Shown here: positions 22,411-33,545 of the stretch, piece by piece | How positions within the stretch are numbered: position 1 is the stretch's first letter | How the letters are laid out: each line of letters begins with the position of its first letter | NCBI GenBank assembly: GCA_964006375.1 | Contig: OZ023265.1 | Coordinates: forward strand, 151,008,769-151,072,768 | Direction of reading: 5' to 3' | Length of the DNA stretch: 64,000 nucleotides | Source: Tillus elongatus | Lineage: Eukaryota > Arthropoda > Insecta > Coleoptera > Cleridae | Translations under genes and position numbers: made by a program | The notes under the pieces: generated by a model | What the model was told of the DNA's origin: nothing | What the model saw: only the letters and a program-made list of their open reading frames with translations | Databases searched by the model: none

Positions 22411-23871
22411 CAAATACTATATAATGACAATACGGGACACTACTCTGCTTTAGCATTGGTGATATTTGTGACAAGTGCACAAGCGCCACCTCGCGTGAAG
22501 TACTGACAACTGAGCGGGTAATTTGAATTGTATATTAACCTGCATATTCTTAATTTAGACAATTGGTTTATTATAGATGAATATAAAAACTTGTACATGA
22601 CAACATTTTCTGATTATATAGTTATAAATAGAATTTGTATCAACAATCAGCTTGAAACCTAAATGAATTCAGCATGAATAATTCTGCAAATTTCTCTTAC
22701 CCATAATCTCATTTCATCATAATTTAATGTATTACCTTGAAACCGTCGTTAAACTACCATTTCAAGGTAGGTATAGGAATATACACTTAAAGCTGTTTCT
22801 GAGGATATTAAGTTACAATCTGTACTTACCTATAAATAATTGTTCTAGGTATAAATAGTAACACAGTACTCAATTTGCTATATCTCTGCATGAAAACTGT
22901 CTTATTAATCTAATATTTTAAAATATGTAACTGATATACTTAGTACATAATTAAGAAATTGTGCATATGAAAGGTGAAACTAACTCTTACTTCCGTGAAT
23001 AAATCTATTATAGGGCTGAATCTCCTATTTCTACTTGTCTCTTTAAAAACTTGTCTTGGGAAGATAATTAAAAGTCTTTATCAAGTAAAATAAATTTAAA
23101 TGTGACAATTTATGCCATCTTGAAATAAAAAAGGACACAGAAGAAGATAGAAAAACAGTTTTCTTATATCATTTATTATTAATGCAAAGTTATTTTGCCT
23201 TCATACTCCCTTTTTTTTTGATGTGCTGGAAGACAAGTTATGATTGAAGCCTATCAACCATGCGTTTACGAAGTTTGTCTATAAATAGGTACATGATGGT
23301 AAATATAACACAATAAATTATCTTCTGCGAACTGTACATATTGGCATAAAAGTGATTTTGAATTTATCTTCTGCTTTAATAAATTTGATCTTTTGGAAGT
23401 GACATTGAAATGTAAAGTGCACCTTGTGTCTTCAATACTATATCCAAATCAGGTCTTTTTGATAACAGTACCCTTTTCTTGCATCTATAATACAAAATTA
23501 TCGTCAATCCATGTTATAGTTATTGTTTAATATTAATTATTAGGCAAATTTGTAAAAAATTCGCTGGTAACAAAAGAAAACACAAAAAATCATATTCACG
23601 TTTCGCCATCCTTTGGAAACCTATGAAATGTCTTTGATAGATTTAGCACGTTATAATTCGAACAATTATAGATTGCACACACCCAACCACTAACATTTAT
23701 TGTAAAAACGCAGCTCAAACTTAATTATCACAGTTAAACACCAGCAATTGCTAGTGTTACACGTTCTCGAATGACGTAACATCAGTAATATCCGCTGGGC
23801 GCTAGGGGCGCTGATATTCTTGAAACACGAAATCAGCCGGAGTGTCCTGTATTGTCTTTATAAAGTATTTG
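22411..23871. mobile_element. unclassified 1.46-kb TIR element with 7-bp TSD
   Basis: Left end CAAATACTATATAATGAC continuing AATACGGGACACT, right end its reverse complement with few mismatches (about 27 of 31 match). Both ends are flanked by GTAATAG (22404-22410 and 23872-23878). The interior is AT-rich and codes for nothing I recognise. The TSD length does not by itself fix a superfamily. Confidence 0.65.
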
Positions 23872-23878
23872 GTAATAG

Positions 23879-24767
23879 TCATCAGTTCTCTTACCGGTGC
23901 CTGAATGAGATAAAAAAGTAACTACTGGTGACAAAGCTTACCTGCGAGCAAATAAATTTCTAACTTTCGAACTCGGGACATAAATTCACCGGAATAGTGC
24001 AGATAAAACAAACATGAAATGCATTGTTTTAGAACAGTGTTACAGAAAATTTAACTTTTTCAAAAACAAATAAATGAACCGCAGAATATAGTGCAGACAG
24101 TTTCGTCTAAATTACGAGCAGTTAAATGTATGTTACACTTCTCTGTTTTATTTCAGGAATTTGGTTTTGAAACGGTTTTGATGATACTTATGCTAAGCAT
24201 ATGCTAAGTGAGTCAGAAGACAATGCAATTTAAATTTAGTTTGTATGACGACAGTAGAGAAAACTGAAAGCGAATTTGATAGAGTTTTACATGTATTTTT
24301 ATATTACTTGAAGTTTCAGGCCCATGGTGGGCACTGATAACATGACAACAGCCTATAATCGTCATTTCAGAATGTAAATCTCTCTCATTTGTCTCAATGT
24401 GTTTCTCACATTAACGTTGGATCCAGTCTCTCCTGACAAATGCGACTTTCCTATCATGCTTTCATCTTCTTGGCGATCTACTAATATGCACTTCTCTTTC
24501 TCTTCGACAGTGAGGATCTCGAACCCATCGGCTTTGTGGTTCAGGAGTTTGAGTCATATTCCGCTGAGTTTTATCTCCGCTGAAAAACATTTTAGTTAGA
24601 TATTTACCAGAGAAGAAAGAGGCAACTAGACCTAGATTTTGGTTAATATTTAAAACACGTTTTGCGAGTTTTAAAATGTATGGATTAAGATGTAATTCTG
24701 TTAGTTTTACGCTTTGCCAATCGTAATAAATTCAGTATACTGTATTGTGCATACTTATTAAAAAGTT
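23879..24767. other. AT-rich spacer
   Basis: Nothing supportable; one short open frame at 24399-24599 has no recognisable motif. Confidence 0.4.
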
Positions 24768-25110
24768 CTGAACGCCGCAAGTCTCTTATGGTAGTGAATT
24801 TTCATTAAATGCTGCAAATTTGAATAACCCAATTTTCTATGAACTTGAAAGTTGGATTTTGGTATGTAGTAAGGTCTTTCCCAAGGAAACATAGCCACCA
24901 AATTTCATTTAAATAGTTTTGTAATTTTCAGAGAAAACATTTTTTCTCTAAAGAAAACTAAAAATTTTTCCGGAAAACCTTGTCCCAATTTCCTGGATAA
25001 CCAACTCATCCAAGCTATTAATAAAATAAAGGTACCTGTCCAGTTTCATCCAAATGGGTTAATTATTTTTTGAGTTATCTGTTGGATCCATACATGTGTG
25101 TGTGTGACGT
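24768..25110 (-). mobile_element. HINE-like element, 3' half
   Basis: Minus-strand copy beginning at the 3' tip (CTGAACGCCGCAAG, TATGGTAGTGAATTTTCATT) and running through the core (AATTTTTCCGGAAAACC, AACTCATCCAAGC) to the GAGTTATC box near 25075. The (TA)n is reduced to a (TG)5 at about 25095. Confidence 0.7.
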
Positions 25111-25518
25111 CAGATTGCATTGGCTGCGGTATGGTTACCATTCGCCCATTTTAAAAGCCTTTTGTTACAACTAGTATGTGAATTCAACAGTACATATGCA
25201 TTCTGTCATGGTGCATTGAAATTTGTCCCAACATTTAGTTTTGGATAGTTTTAATTTTATTTATTTATATAATAATATTAAAAGTGGTGCTTTTTATTCT
25301 AACTTAATCTTACTTAAGATCTAGATACCATTTAAGGTATTTAGACAGGGACACATATTCTTCCTGCCAATGGCAATCATGGCAACATTTCTTTTTGACA
25401 TACAGGTGGGCCACTAACGTCATGGGTACATATAAAGATAGACACAAATAAATAGAATAAAAGCCTAGTTTTTTTAAAATATTTTTAGTCTTGAAGAATG
25501 GATTTTAATTAACACACA

Positions 25519-25524
<6 letters not shown>
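25111..25524. other. spacer
   Basis: Nothing recognised. Confidence 0.4.

Positions 25525-25609
<85 letters not shown>
25525..25609. repeat. (TA)n microsatellite
   Basis: Abuts the non-LTR fragment to its right. Confidence 0.97.
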
Positions 25610-25610
<1 letters not shown>

Positions 25611-25828
25611 CAAATATATGTTTTATTCAAATTAAAGGGTTGCTCAACGTTTTTCAAGTTGTGTATTCTGTTTAGGAATTCATTTATGTAATCCCATCCT
25701 CTAGTAAAACATGTTGCGCTTTCTTCTTCATCACATTCGCAATATGGTTCATTTTTGAGGTTGAGTTTGTGTAAATGGGTGGGTATCAAGGAGTGGTTAA
25801 ATCTCAAACGACATATTCTACTTACCAA
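25610..25828 (-). pseudogene. non-LTR C-terminal fragment (post-RNase H region)
   Basis: Minus-strand reading 'CRLRFNHSLIPTHLHKLNL' followed by 'PYCECDEEESATCF' matches the Cys-containing segment that follows RNase H in I/R1-type non-LTR polyproteins. It breaks off at the (TA)n array. Confidence 0.6.
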
Positions 25829-25925
25829 TCTTCTAGGATATCCAGCAAACCATAGCTGGCAAGGTAACTAAAAATGTGGAACGCTTCACGATTTTGCGTG
25901 TCATCCTTGCGCAGGGTCCATGCTC

Positions 25926-25959
<34 letters not shown>

Positions 25960-25992
25960 ACCGCCGAAGCGAGTACATCCATACATACATAC

Positions 25993-26000
<8 letters not shown>

Positions 26001-26079
<79 letters not shown>
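26001..26079. repeat. (TA)n microsatellite with (ACAT)n edge
   Basis: CATACATACATACATATACAT leads into pure TA. Confidence 0.96.
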
Positions 26080-26082
<3 letters not shown>

Positions 26083-26168
26083 GGTAATTTACTATTAATT
26101 TCTAATTCGCGGGTAAATTTGATAAAATTAAATTTATTGTTTGATGTAAGATATTTAGAATTATTCAT
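26080..26168 (-). pseudogene. PLE reverse transcriptase fragment
   Basis: Minus strand 'NKFNFIKFTRELEINSKLPF' parallels the PLE segment just after YVDD (compare 'NIKFTIEKESNNTINFLDL' in the element at 1.4-4.2 kb). It ends at the (TA)n array. Too short to say more. Confidence 0.55.
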
Positions 26169-26209
26169 CCTCCGATGACGCTAACTTGGTTAGTAAAACG
26201 ATCGTCAGG
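26169..26209 (+). ncRNA. hammerhead-like motif, two core changes
   Basis: Helix I CCT / AGG, core CCGATGA (one change from CTGATGA), helix II GCTAAC / GTTAGT with loop TTG (five Watson-Crick pairs plus a wobble), AAAA for GAAA, palindrome ACGATCGT, cleavage C26206. It sits against a PLE fragment, which fits a PLE origin. Confidence 0.5.
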
Positions 26210-26295
26210 TTTTTAAAATGTGTTGTGGTGATTTGGGTTCTCCAAGTGGGCTTAGTAGTGCTTGTCGCAGGTTCCAATCTTCACTTAGTGCAATT

Positions 26296-26471
26296 TTTTT
26301 TTAATTTAATATTATTGGCTGCGGCATCTCAGGCCATTAGCACATTTTTCCCCATCATTCAATATTTTTAAAATTTTCCAGACAGAGTCAAATTGGCTCG
26401 CCCGGGAATCGAACCCGGGACCTCTCGCTTAGCAGGCTGGCACCTAGCCACCTGCGCCACGAGGGCGTCTA
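26296..26471 (-). mobile_element. tRNA-derived SINE with 13-bp TSD
   Basis: Flanked by the exact repeat ACTTAGTGCAATT (26283-26295 and 26472-26484). Read on the minus strand, the tRNA-like head has a perfect A box (TGGCGCAGGTGG) and B box (GGTTCGATTCC) with a strong T-arm (CCGGG / CCCGG). A short body and an A-rich tail follow. The acceptor and anticodon stems are imperfect, so it is not a functional tRNA. The body differs from the SINE at 17.5 kb, so it is a separate family. Confidence 0.82.
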
Positions 26472-26574
26472 ACTTAGTGCAATTAATTGTAGTATTATAA
26501 TTTTCTATTACGCAGATACATTTTTGTTATTGCCGTAAATAACACCTCTCGCTAATAACCGTTTTTCGCTCCCT

Positions 26575-26965
26575 TAGGGCACGTCCGCTTCCTCGCCACC
26601 CTGATAGCAGCGCAGCCTTTGGCTTTTCTACTTCACCCATTCCAAAATCACTGTGCCTTGAACTAGTCTGCACAGCAATTGGTAGGGTGAAGTTTTTATT
26701 GCTCTGTCTCCAGTCTAGGCTATCCGTAGATCAGTTGTCTTTTGCGATCCAGAGCTTTACACTCGCACAAGATGTGCTGGGCTGATTCCTCCCCGTCGCC
26801 GCAGAGTCTGTATGCCAGTTTCCCTTCGAACCGCCCCATTTTATGCAGGTGTTTCTTGACGGCCATGAGTCCTGTTATGTTTATGAGCTGTCCTGTGCTA
26901 AGATTTAGCAGCTCCACAGCGCTCTTTGAACTGGGTTCCTCAATAATAAACATTAGGTTGAAGCA
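26575..26965 (-). pseudogene. RNase-H-bearing non-LTR element, 3' end
   Basis: Minus-strand frame 26720-26953 reads 'INITGLMAVKKHLHKMGRF' and 'LAYRLCGDGEESAQHILCE', the Cys/His tail after RNase H in R1/I-type elements. Then comes the shared 3' UTR with GCCAAAGGCTGCGCTGCTAT. 5'-truncated. Confidence 0.75.
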
Positions 26966-27255
26966 AATGATTAATTAGAATAAAATAAATTATTTGGTAC
27001 ACTAAATATGTTTAACTATGTTTGGGCGCTTCTCAGTAAACTACCATCATACGGATTGCCTTTAAAATAATTATATAGTTGGATACCTCGTTTTTTGAAG
27101 GAGGGTTTGTTGCGTGTTAGTATCGATGGTGTTTCATCAGATCAATCAAAAATTAATGCGGGTGTTCCATATGGTTCCGTTTTGACTCCCCCACGTTTCT
27201 CATGCATATACATGACCTTCTGTTGGGAACCAGCAATCCAGTACACAACTTAGCT

Positions 27256-27538
27256 TGGGACTTGGCATACAGACTCTGCGGCGAGGGGGAAGAATCAGTC
27301 CAGCATAACCTGTGCGAGTGAAAAGCTCTGGACCGTAAAAGACAACTGATCTACTGCCAGCCTAGACCGCAGGCAGAGCAGTTTAAAACTTGTCCCTACC
27401 AGCTACTGTATAGACTCGTCCAAGACACAGTAATCCTGGAACGGTTAGAGTAAAAAAGATATAGGGCGTGTACCAGAAGCCAAAGGCTGCAGTGATTCCG
27501 GAGCGGTAATCGTAGCTGGACTCTACGGCAAAAAATTG
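27256..27538 (+). mobile_element. 5'-truncated RNase-H non-LTR insert with 7-bp TSD
   Basis: Flanked by CTTAGCT (27249-27255 and 27539-27545). It contains 'LAYRLCGEGEESVQHNLCE' and 'CPYQLLYRLVQDTVILERL', then the 3' UTR block GCCAAAGGCTGCAGTGATTC and an A-rich end, as expected of target-primed insertion. It splits the RT of the surrounding element at its catalytic loop. Confidence 0.75.
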
Positions 27539-28351
27539 CTTAGCTGCTGACAGTACTCTTCACAGCACGTATTAATCGACTCCCTCAATATCCTCTTCTA
27601 TCTCCTTGTCAATTAAAGTAGAGTTAACCAGTTTCCTAACTGATGATTTTTAAATTTCACAGCTGGGGCTGCGAAAATCTGGTTATGTTGAATGCCCCAA
27701 AAACACAAAACTACCCCTTCTCTAGGAAGAGTGTCCTATAGGGCCTGATGTTCAGATGGGTGGCAAAATACTGTCCAAAGAATCCATACTCTCTACGTTA
27801 GGCGTAACTGTTGCGGAGAATCTTTACATATCTCCAATATTAGAAAAGTAGCAGCAAAGAAGTTTAGTTTTTGTTTCCGGTTTTCATCACAGCAGCATCT
27901 GACGCTGTATAAAGCTCAGTTAGGCCCATAGTTGGAATAATTTTCTTATATCTGGGGTGCGGCCTCGAAGGCAACCTTGTCCCTCCTAGATTCTATACCT
28001 TCGCCTTAAGGGAGATTCATCTGCCTGAGTTAATCTCACTTCTCTAGACTACTGGAGAATGGTTGGAGAACTCTGCCTCCTCTCTCGATGTAACCATCGA
28101 CATTGCTCCTTGAAAACTGCGTCGTTAGTACTTCAGCGTCCAATCTTTAATTGGCAAAACTGTTTTAGTCACTGTCGCTTCCATCGATACTATCGTCAAC
28201 AGTGCTTCTCGGGAATTGCTTTTTTGGTACTTCCGCACGTGTTTAGTGTCAAAATACTAGCTTTCCGAATGATTGCTTACGAATCCACGTTCATTATTGG
28301 AACATCTAAGTGTTGGAATTCCTTTTCGACATGAATATTTCAGAAGATATA

Positions 28352-29652
28352 CGAGGACGGGTCAATAGGTCCGTGACTTTTTTAATTTCCCGCCTCTTCA
28401 CAGGAAGGGCAACACGCATCAACAAGCATCTGCCAGTTGACTCCTGTCATATTTTGAACAAGCTGCGTCATTTAGTTTGTGTTAGATATCCATTGAAAGC
28501 AGACAACCTCTTGAGTTATAACGAAAATGGAAAAAAGTGAATTTCGTGTGATCATCAAACATTTTTTTGCGGAAAAAACCCCACTCAAACCAAGGCTAAG
28601 CTTGATATATACTATGGGGACTGTGCACTATGGGGACTGTGCACCATCAATCTCCATGGCAAAAAAGTGGTTTACTGAATTTAGGTGGCGGCCGTACAAG
28701 CATAAATGACGCCGAACGTTCTGGACGCCCAGCTGAGGTCGCTACACCCGAAACTATTGAAAAAATTCACGATATAGTGTTGGCCGATCGGAGATTGAAA
28801 GTGCGGGAGATTGTGGAAGCCATAGGCATATCACATGGCTCAGTTGTTTCGATTTTGCATGATCACTTGGGTATGAGAAATCTATCCGCAAGATGGGTGC
28901 CGCGTGCTCACAATCGACCACAAACGCAATCGTGTGACAACTTAGAAGGAGTGTTTGGCGTTGTTCAACCGCAATAAGGACGAGTTTTTGAGCCGTTTCG
29001 TAACCGTTGATGAAACATGGATTCACCACAACACACCAGATACCAAGCAGCAGTCAAAACAGTGGTTTCTTCTTGTGAATGGGAGCCGAAGAAGGCCAAG
29101 GTGGGTTTGTCAGCCAATTAAGCCTTGGCGACCGTTTTTTGGGATGCAAGCGGTATAATCCACATTAATTACCTTCAAAAGGGAAGAGCAATCGATGGAG
29201 AATATTATACCAACTTATCGGACCGATTCAATGGCGATTTGAAAAAAAACGACCTCATTTGGCCAAGAAAACACTTCTTTTCTACCAAGACAATGCAAGG
29301 GTGCATCCATGTGTAGTCTCCATGGAGAAATTGCATAAATTGGGCTACAAATTGCTCCCTCATCCGCCCTATTCTCCGGATTTAGCCCCGAGTGACTATT
29401 TATTGTTTTCAAACTTAAAGAAATAGCTCGGCAGAAAAATATTTGACTTCAATGATGAAATCATCTCACAAACAAATACCTATTTGGAGTACCTCGACAA
29501 ATCTTATTTTTTGGAAGGGATCAGAAAATTGGAGAAACGTTGGACGAAGTGTATGGAGCTCAAAGGAGACTATGCTGAGAAATAAAATGATTTTTTTTGT
29601 CAAAAAACCTGTGTTTCATTCAAAAAGTCACGGACTTATTTACCCGCCCTCG
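28352..29652 (+). mobile_element. mariner transposon (DD34D)
   Basis: 1.3 kb, the usual mariner size. TIR tip CGAGGACGGGTCAATAGGTC continuing CGTGAC; the right-end mate is CGAGGGCGGGTAAATAAGTC continuing CGTGAC (four mismatches in 26). The left flank is TA; the right flank is TT, so the TSD is no longer exact. It is inserted into the C-terminal code of the CR1-type copy 3. A 16-bp direct duplication (TATGGGGACTGTGCAC) lies at about 28614-28645. Confidence 0.88.
28527..29588 (+). pseudogene. mariner transposase (DD34D), frameshifted
   Basis: Starts 'MEKSEFRVIIKHFFAEKT'. Helix-turn-helix blocks follow ('RSGRPAEVATPETIEKIHDI' and 'IVEAIGISHGSVVSILHDHL'), then 'WVPRAH', the first Asp in 'FVTVDETWIHH' (about 29002), the second in 'YQDNARVHPC' (about 29290) and the third in 'YSPDLAPSDYLLF'. 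From the second to the third Asp there are 34 residues, the mariner DD34D spacing. Frame changes near 28640, 28915, 29160 and 29310 and a stop at 29425 inactivate it. The linker and catalytic motifs resemble Mos1-type enzymes. Confidence 0.9.
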
Positions 29653-29781
29653 TTTAATCTACAACTATTCAAGAGGCTAATAAACACCCAACTTGTGGCA
29701 CAACAATCAAGCTCATGGTGTCTTAGAGACGCATAGGCTTTGCCTTTCATGAACTACTTTCTAAAAAAAAACATAAAAATT

Positions 29782-30234
29782 TCAGGACGCAGCAAGTGCG
29801 TTATAATAGTGAATTTTCATGAGATTTGTACACTATTATTACGGCATATTACTAAAATTAATGATTTAAACTTACACATACCTTGAAGATTGGTTTTAGA
29901 GGTTCTAATACTCGCTCATTTAAAGAATTTTTTCGAAAGTGTTACCATTGACAACTCTCTATTATCAAAAAAAAAATCTTCTGTTGTAGCTCCTTTTGAG
30001 AAAAATACCCAAAACTCAATGTTACAAAAGCTTTGCGGATGGAATGTTAGGTCATATTTAGAAAAGTAAAGTATCTACCAAATTATAAACCTAGCAGTTA
30101 ATTTTCCTAGTTAATCGGCTGGATAATTTCGTTTTCGTCAACCTAGTCCAACTGGATTTTCCAACCACTAAAAGATTTTAAAAAAATCTCTCTTAGTGAA
30201 TTTTTTCATGAAAATTCAATACAGTCGTTCCAGT
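29782..30234 (-). mobile_element. HINE-like element lacking (TA)n
   Basis: Both ends are present on the minus strand: the 3' tip (hairpin ACGCAGCAAGTGCGT and TAGTGAATTTTCATGAG) at 29783 and the 5' tip (TTGAATTTTCATGAAAAAATTC on the minus strand) at about 30200-30234. The internal body is related, but the TA array is gone. This shows the array is not obligatory. Confidence 0.65.
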
Positions 30235-30885
30235 TATTAGGCCAACCCTGGAAATACGTCGAGATAAATAGAGAACGCGAGAAAAATCTCTTTAATACAT
30301 CAATCTAAGAGTCATGTGACTTCAATCTAATATTGACAAATTAATTAAAAGAAACAAATTGTTTACTGCTTCAAATAGCTATATGCTAAAGATTAATTAT
30401 GGTCAATATGTTTATCTACCGCATTATGTTGAAGGAAGTGAAATGTAGGTGAGTTTCACATCCGGGCAATTATCCTTATTCTCTATTCATTGACATTTGA
30501 CAAATTAATTCCACCCCAATAGCAGGGGTTGCGGTTGGTTCTTAATGAAGTAGCAACCATTTAGAACAAGCATTGTGAATGAGAGCATCAGCTCTTTTCA
30601 GTGCTGACGTGTTTACGAGAGTTAAACATCTAAAAACACAAAACATCATCTGAAGCGTTTTTATCGCAAATGACCTAATAAAGCAAGGAAAAAGGCGTTT
30701 ACGATAAATTTATTGTAATCTGGATTTTGAACACTTTGATATCAATAATACTGACGAAATTAAAAAAAAATGGCGTAATCATGAACCAAAGCGAAATTGA
30801 AGCAGTTGCCGTTTTTTTTTGTGGAATGTTAAAGGAACAAATAAGATTTAGAGAATTTTTCTCTGGTTCAACAGATATTTAATCA
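30235..30885. other. AT-rich spacer
   Basis: Nothing recognised. Confidence 0.4.
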
Positions 30886-31327
30886 TCTCTGCAACGAGTT
30901 TTGCCTTTCACAGCATCGTCAGTCAAATAGTTGACAGACGAAACAACATTTGTGATACCAGAGAACAAATCTCTACGTTTGTACTAAATACAGAGGTAGA
31001 TAATTTTTCTCTTACTTCAGAAATGCTTGTTATCTTCTCTACAATCGCTTTTGCCTTCTATTATGGCTGATTATGCCGTAAAAGGTAAAACAGGTTGCAG
31101 AGGAAAACATTGATGACGTCAGAGAAAAAGTCTCTACGTCTGTGTTAAACAGAACAAGGTATGGAACGGTTTCACCAAGCAAGGGAAATAACAACCAGTG
31201 ACCCTACGTCTGTATTTAGAATGGAATGGTTTGACAAAGTTGGGGCAACAATAATTGACTAATATAAAATAAAAACCATCTGCAACATTAGTGTGACAAA
31301 ATCTGGTACTCTCAAATAAGGAATTCA

Positions 31328-31449
31328 ACTTGATAATTTTCTTAGACAAAAATCACTAATAGGAAGATCCCGACGTTTAAATTAAAAAAAAAATTCTTCA
31401 AATGAGCGCGAACTAGGACCTCTGAAACCCAGCTCCGGGGTCAGTTTCA

Positions 31450-31452
<3 letters not shown>
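31328..31452 (+). mobile_element. HINE-like 5' half in left palindrome arm
   Basis: TCACTAATAGGAAGATCCCGACG, GAGCGCGAACTAGGACCTC, CTCCGGGGTCAGTTTCAATT, then TA. Confidence 0.75.

Positions 31453-31536
<84 letters not shown>
31453..31536. repeat. (TA)n microsatellite
   Basis: Left inner array of the palindrome. Confidence 0.97.
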
Positions 31537-31539
<3 letters not shown>

Positions 31540-31771
31540 TAATCAAATTGAATAAACACACTTTATCATTTCTGTCCGATGCTGTTTCTGTTAATTCGGG
31601 AATACCTCAAGGTAGCATCTTAGGACCAATTTTATTTGTTGTTTTTATCAATGATTTAGCTAGTATTATGGATCCGTACCACCACCTTGTTAGCTATGCT
31701 GATAATACAAATTTACAGTTAAAGCTAAAAAAAATTATGAATAATATTGTTGAACATCAACCAAGCCACTT

Positions 31772-31774
<3 letters not shown>
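31537..31774 (+). pseudogene. non-LTR reverse transcriptase core fragment
   Basis: 'SGIPQGSILGPILFVVFIND' then 'HLVSYADNTNLQL': RT motifs B and C with YADD changed to YADN. It is cut off on both sides by (TA)n arrays and is the unpaired loop of the palindrome. A jockey-type origin is likely. Confidence 0.8.

Positions 31775-31850
<76 letters not shown>
31775..31850. repeat. (TA)n microsatellite
   Basis: Right inner array of the palindrome. Confidence 0.97.
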
Positions 31851-31854
<4 letters not shown>

Positions 31855-31974
31855 TGAAATTGACCCCGGATCTGGGTTTCAGAGGTCCTAGTTCGCGCTC
31901 ATTTGAAGACATTAAAAAAAATTAAACGTCGTGATCTCCCTATTAGTGATTTTTTTCTAAAAAAATTCACTAAA
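31851..31974 (-). mobile_element. HINE-like 5' half in right palindrome arm
   Basis: Mirror of 31328-31452, with the intact tip hairpin (TAGTGATTTTTTTC / AAAAATTCACTA on the plus strand). Confidence 0.75.
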
Positions 31975-32429
31975 ACTTCAGTAGTTTTAGCTACAAAGTT
32001 CAAATGAAAATTACCAAGTTGAATTCCTTATCTGAGAGTACCAGATTTTGTCACACTAATGTTCCAGATGGTTTTTATTTTATATTAGTCAATTACTGTT
32101 GCCCTAACTTTGTCAAACCGTTTCATTCTAAAATGCTTGGTGAAACCGTTTCATACTTAGTTCTGTTTAACACAGACGTAGAGACTTTTTCTCTAACGTC
32201 ATCAATGTTTTCCTCTGCAACCAGTTTTACCTTTTACGGCATAATCAGCCATAATAGAAGGCAAAACCGGTTGTAGAGAATATAATAAGCATTTCTGAAG
32301 TCAGAGAAAAATTATCTACCTCTGTATTTAATACAAACGTAGATATTTGTTCTCTGGTATCACAAATGTTGTTTCGTCTGTCAACTATTTAACTGACGAT
32401 GCTGTGAAAGGCAAAACTGGTTGCAGATC

Positions 32430-32811
32430 ACCTAACCCCACAACTCAGGTCGGTGACTATCATGAAACAGTGGTGTCCAAATTTTTATACGTGAATTTTC
32501 CAAAGCTTTTTAAATATTTTAACTTTTCTAACTCTTTTTTCTGCTTTTTCATGACTGGCTTTGAATGTTTTTAACATGTAATTGTTCGCGTAAAGTTATA
32601 TGTAGTTTTTTAAAATTGTTGTTACACTTCCTGTTTTTTGCATGTTTTTGTGACAGAGGTTCTCTGTTTGATGTTTCTGGCTTTGCTTTTCGATTGGTTA
32701 CAGTGCTTACTACTGATGATGCTTGGTACTCAGGCGAAATATATCGAGTACTTAGTACAGAGTAACTTTAATTATATAGCCCCCAAATTTTGGTCGTAAC
32801 CGCCCTTAAAA

Positions 32812-32812
<1 letters not shown>
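32430..32812. other. spacer
   Basis: No recognisable feature. Confidence 0.4.
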
Positions 32813-32899
<87 letters not shown>

Positions 32900-32950
32900 A
32901 CAGATCTCCTCATTAGCGAATTTTTCTTTTTACGCAAAATTCGTTAAAAA
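32813..32950 (-). mobile_element. HINE-like 5' tip plus (TA)n
   Basis: (TA)n at 32813-32896, then GATCTCCTCATTAGCGAAT and a hairpin partner ATTCGTTAAAAATAG. The left segment between tip and array is mostly deleted. Confidence 0.65.
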
Positions 32951-33083
32951 TAGGAGAATGCAAATAAATATTTTCAAAACTAGAGTCTGTAGCTATATGG
33001 AGTTGTTCAATTTGAAAAAAATGAGTTACGACAGTTCGAATTTTTCCAAATTCAATCACTATTTGAGAGCGCTCTGTATACGG

Positions 33084-33086
<3 letters not shown>

Positions 33087-33154
<68 letters not shown>
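33087..33154. repeat. (TA)n microsatellite
   Basis: In otherwise unrecognised DNA (32951-33364). Confidence 0.97.
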
Positions 33155-33157
<3 letters not shown>

Positions 33158-33364
33158 AAAGGAAAACCTCTCGGAATACGTCACCGTCATAAGAGTCTCC
33201 TATCTATTGGCAAATATAATTGTAAACCTGCCTAAATGCGTCATTTTCATGGAACTCCGATTTGAATTGGTGAAAACGCTGTATCACGATTTTTGATATG
33301 CTCCAAAATGTAAAAGGTTGAAAAACAATTGAAATAACTCGAAGAGGATGGGCGATATAAATGT

Positions 33365-33545
33365 TTTCTCCTTACAAGCATGCATTAAAATTGGATGGAA
33401 AATGCAAAAATGCAATAATGCAATAAATGGGCTGTTCCATTAGAAAAAAAGAAAGCTTGTATTACCAACGACTTACGGGCCAACCTGTGATTGTCAACAT
33501 AATTTTGTAAGATGCAGCTCAAAACACCCTATAGATAACTTTTAT
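33365..33545 (-). repeat. dispersed repeat, mate of 16865-17025
   Basis: Carries GGAAAATGCAAAAATGCAAT, ACCAACGACTTACGGGCC and GATGCAGCTCAAAACACCCT; reverse complement of the 16.9-kb copy. The ACACCCTATA tip resembles a TIR end. Confidence 0.6.

Larger units (their letters stand above)
27005..29775 (+). pseudogene. CR1/jockey-type non-LTR element, copy 3, carrying two insertions
   Basis: Begins in the RT ('LLSKLPSYGLPLK', 'INAGVPYGSVLTPP', 'HIHDLLLGTSNPVHN'), is interrupted by the insert at 27256-27538, and continues with 'STLHS', 'WGCENLVMLNAPKTQN' and 'SHIWGAASKATLSLLDS'-like remnants to 'SKCWNSFST' at 28334. A mariner insertion follows (28352-29652), after which the C-terminal coding resumes as 'NLQLFKRLINTQLV'. 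Same family as 6.6 and 37.6 kb but more diverged and full of stops. Confidence 0.75.
30886..32429. repeat. 1.5-kb imperfect palindrome
   Basis: The left arm (30886-31452) and right arm (31851-32429) are reverse complements over some 570 bp. Examples are GAGAACAAATCTCTACGTTTGT against its complement near 32340, and GGAATTCAACTTG at 31320 against CAAGTTGAATTCC at 32016. The inner ends of both arms are 5' halves of the HINE-like element, facing each other. The centre is (TA)n, a 240-bp RT fragment, (TA)n. The left arm lacks about 40 bp present in the right. Confidence 0.85.

Noticed and set aside
26394..26466. Functional tRNA gene
   Set aside because: A and B boxes and the T-arm are good, but the acceptor and anticodon stems do not pair properly and it lies in a TSD-bounded SINE.
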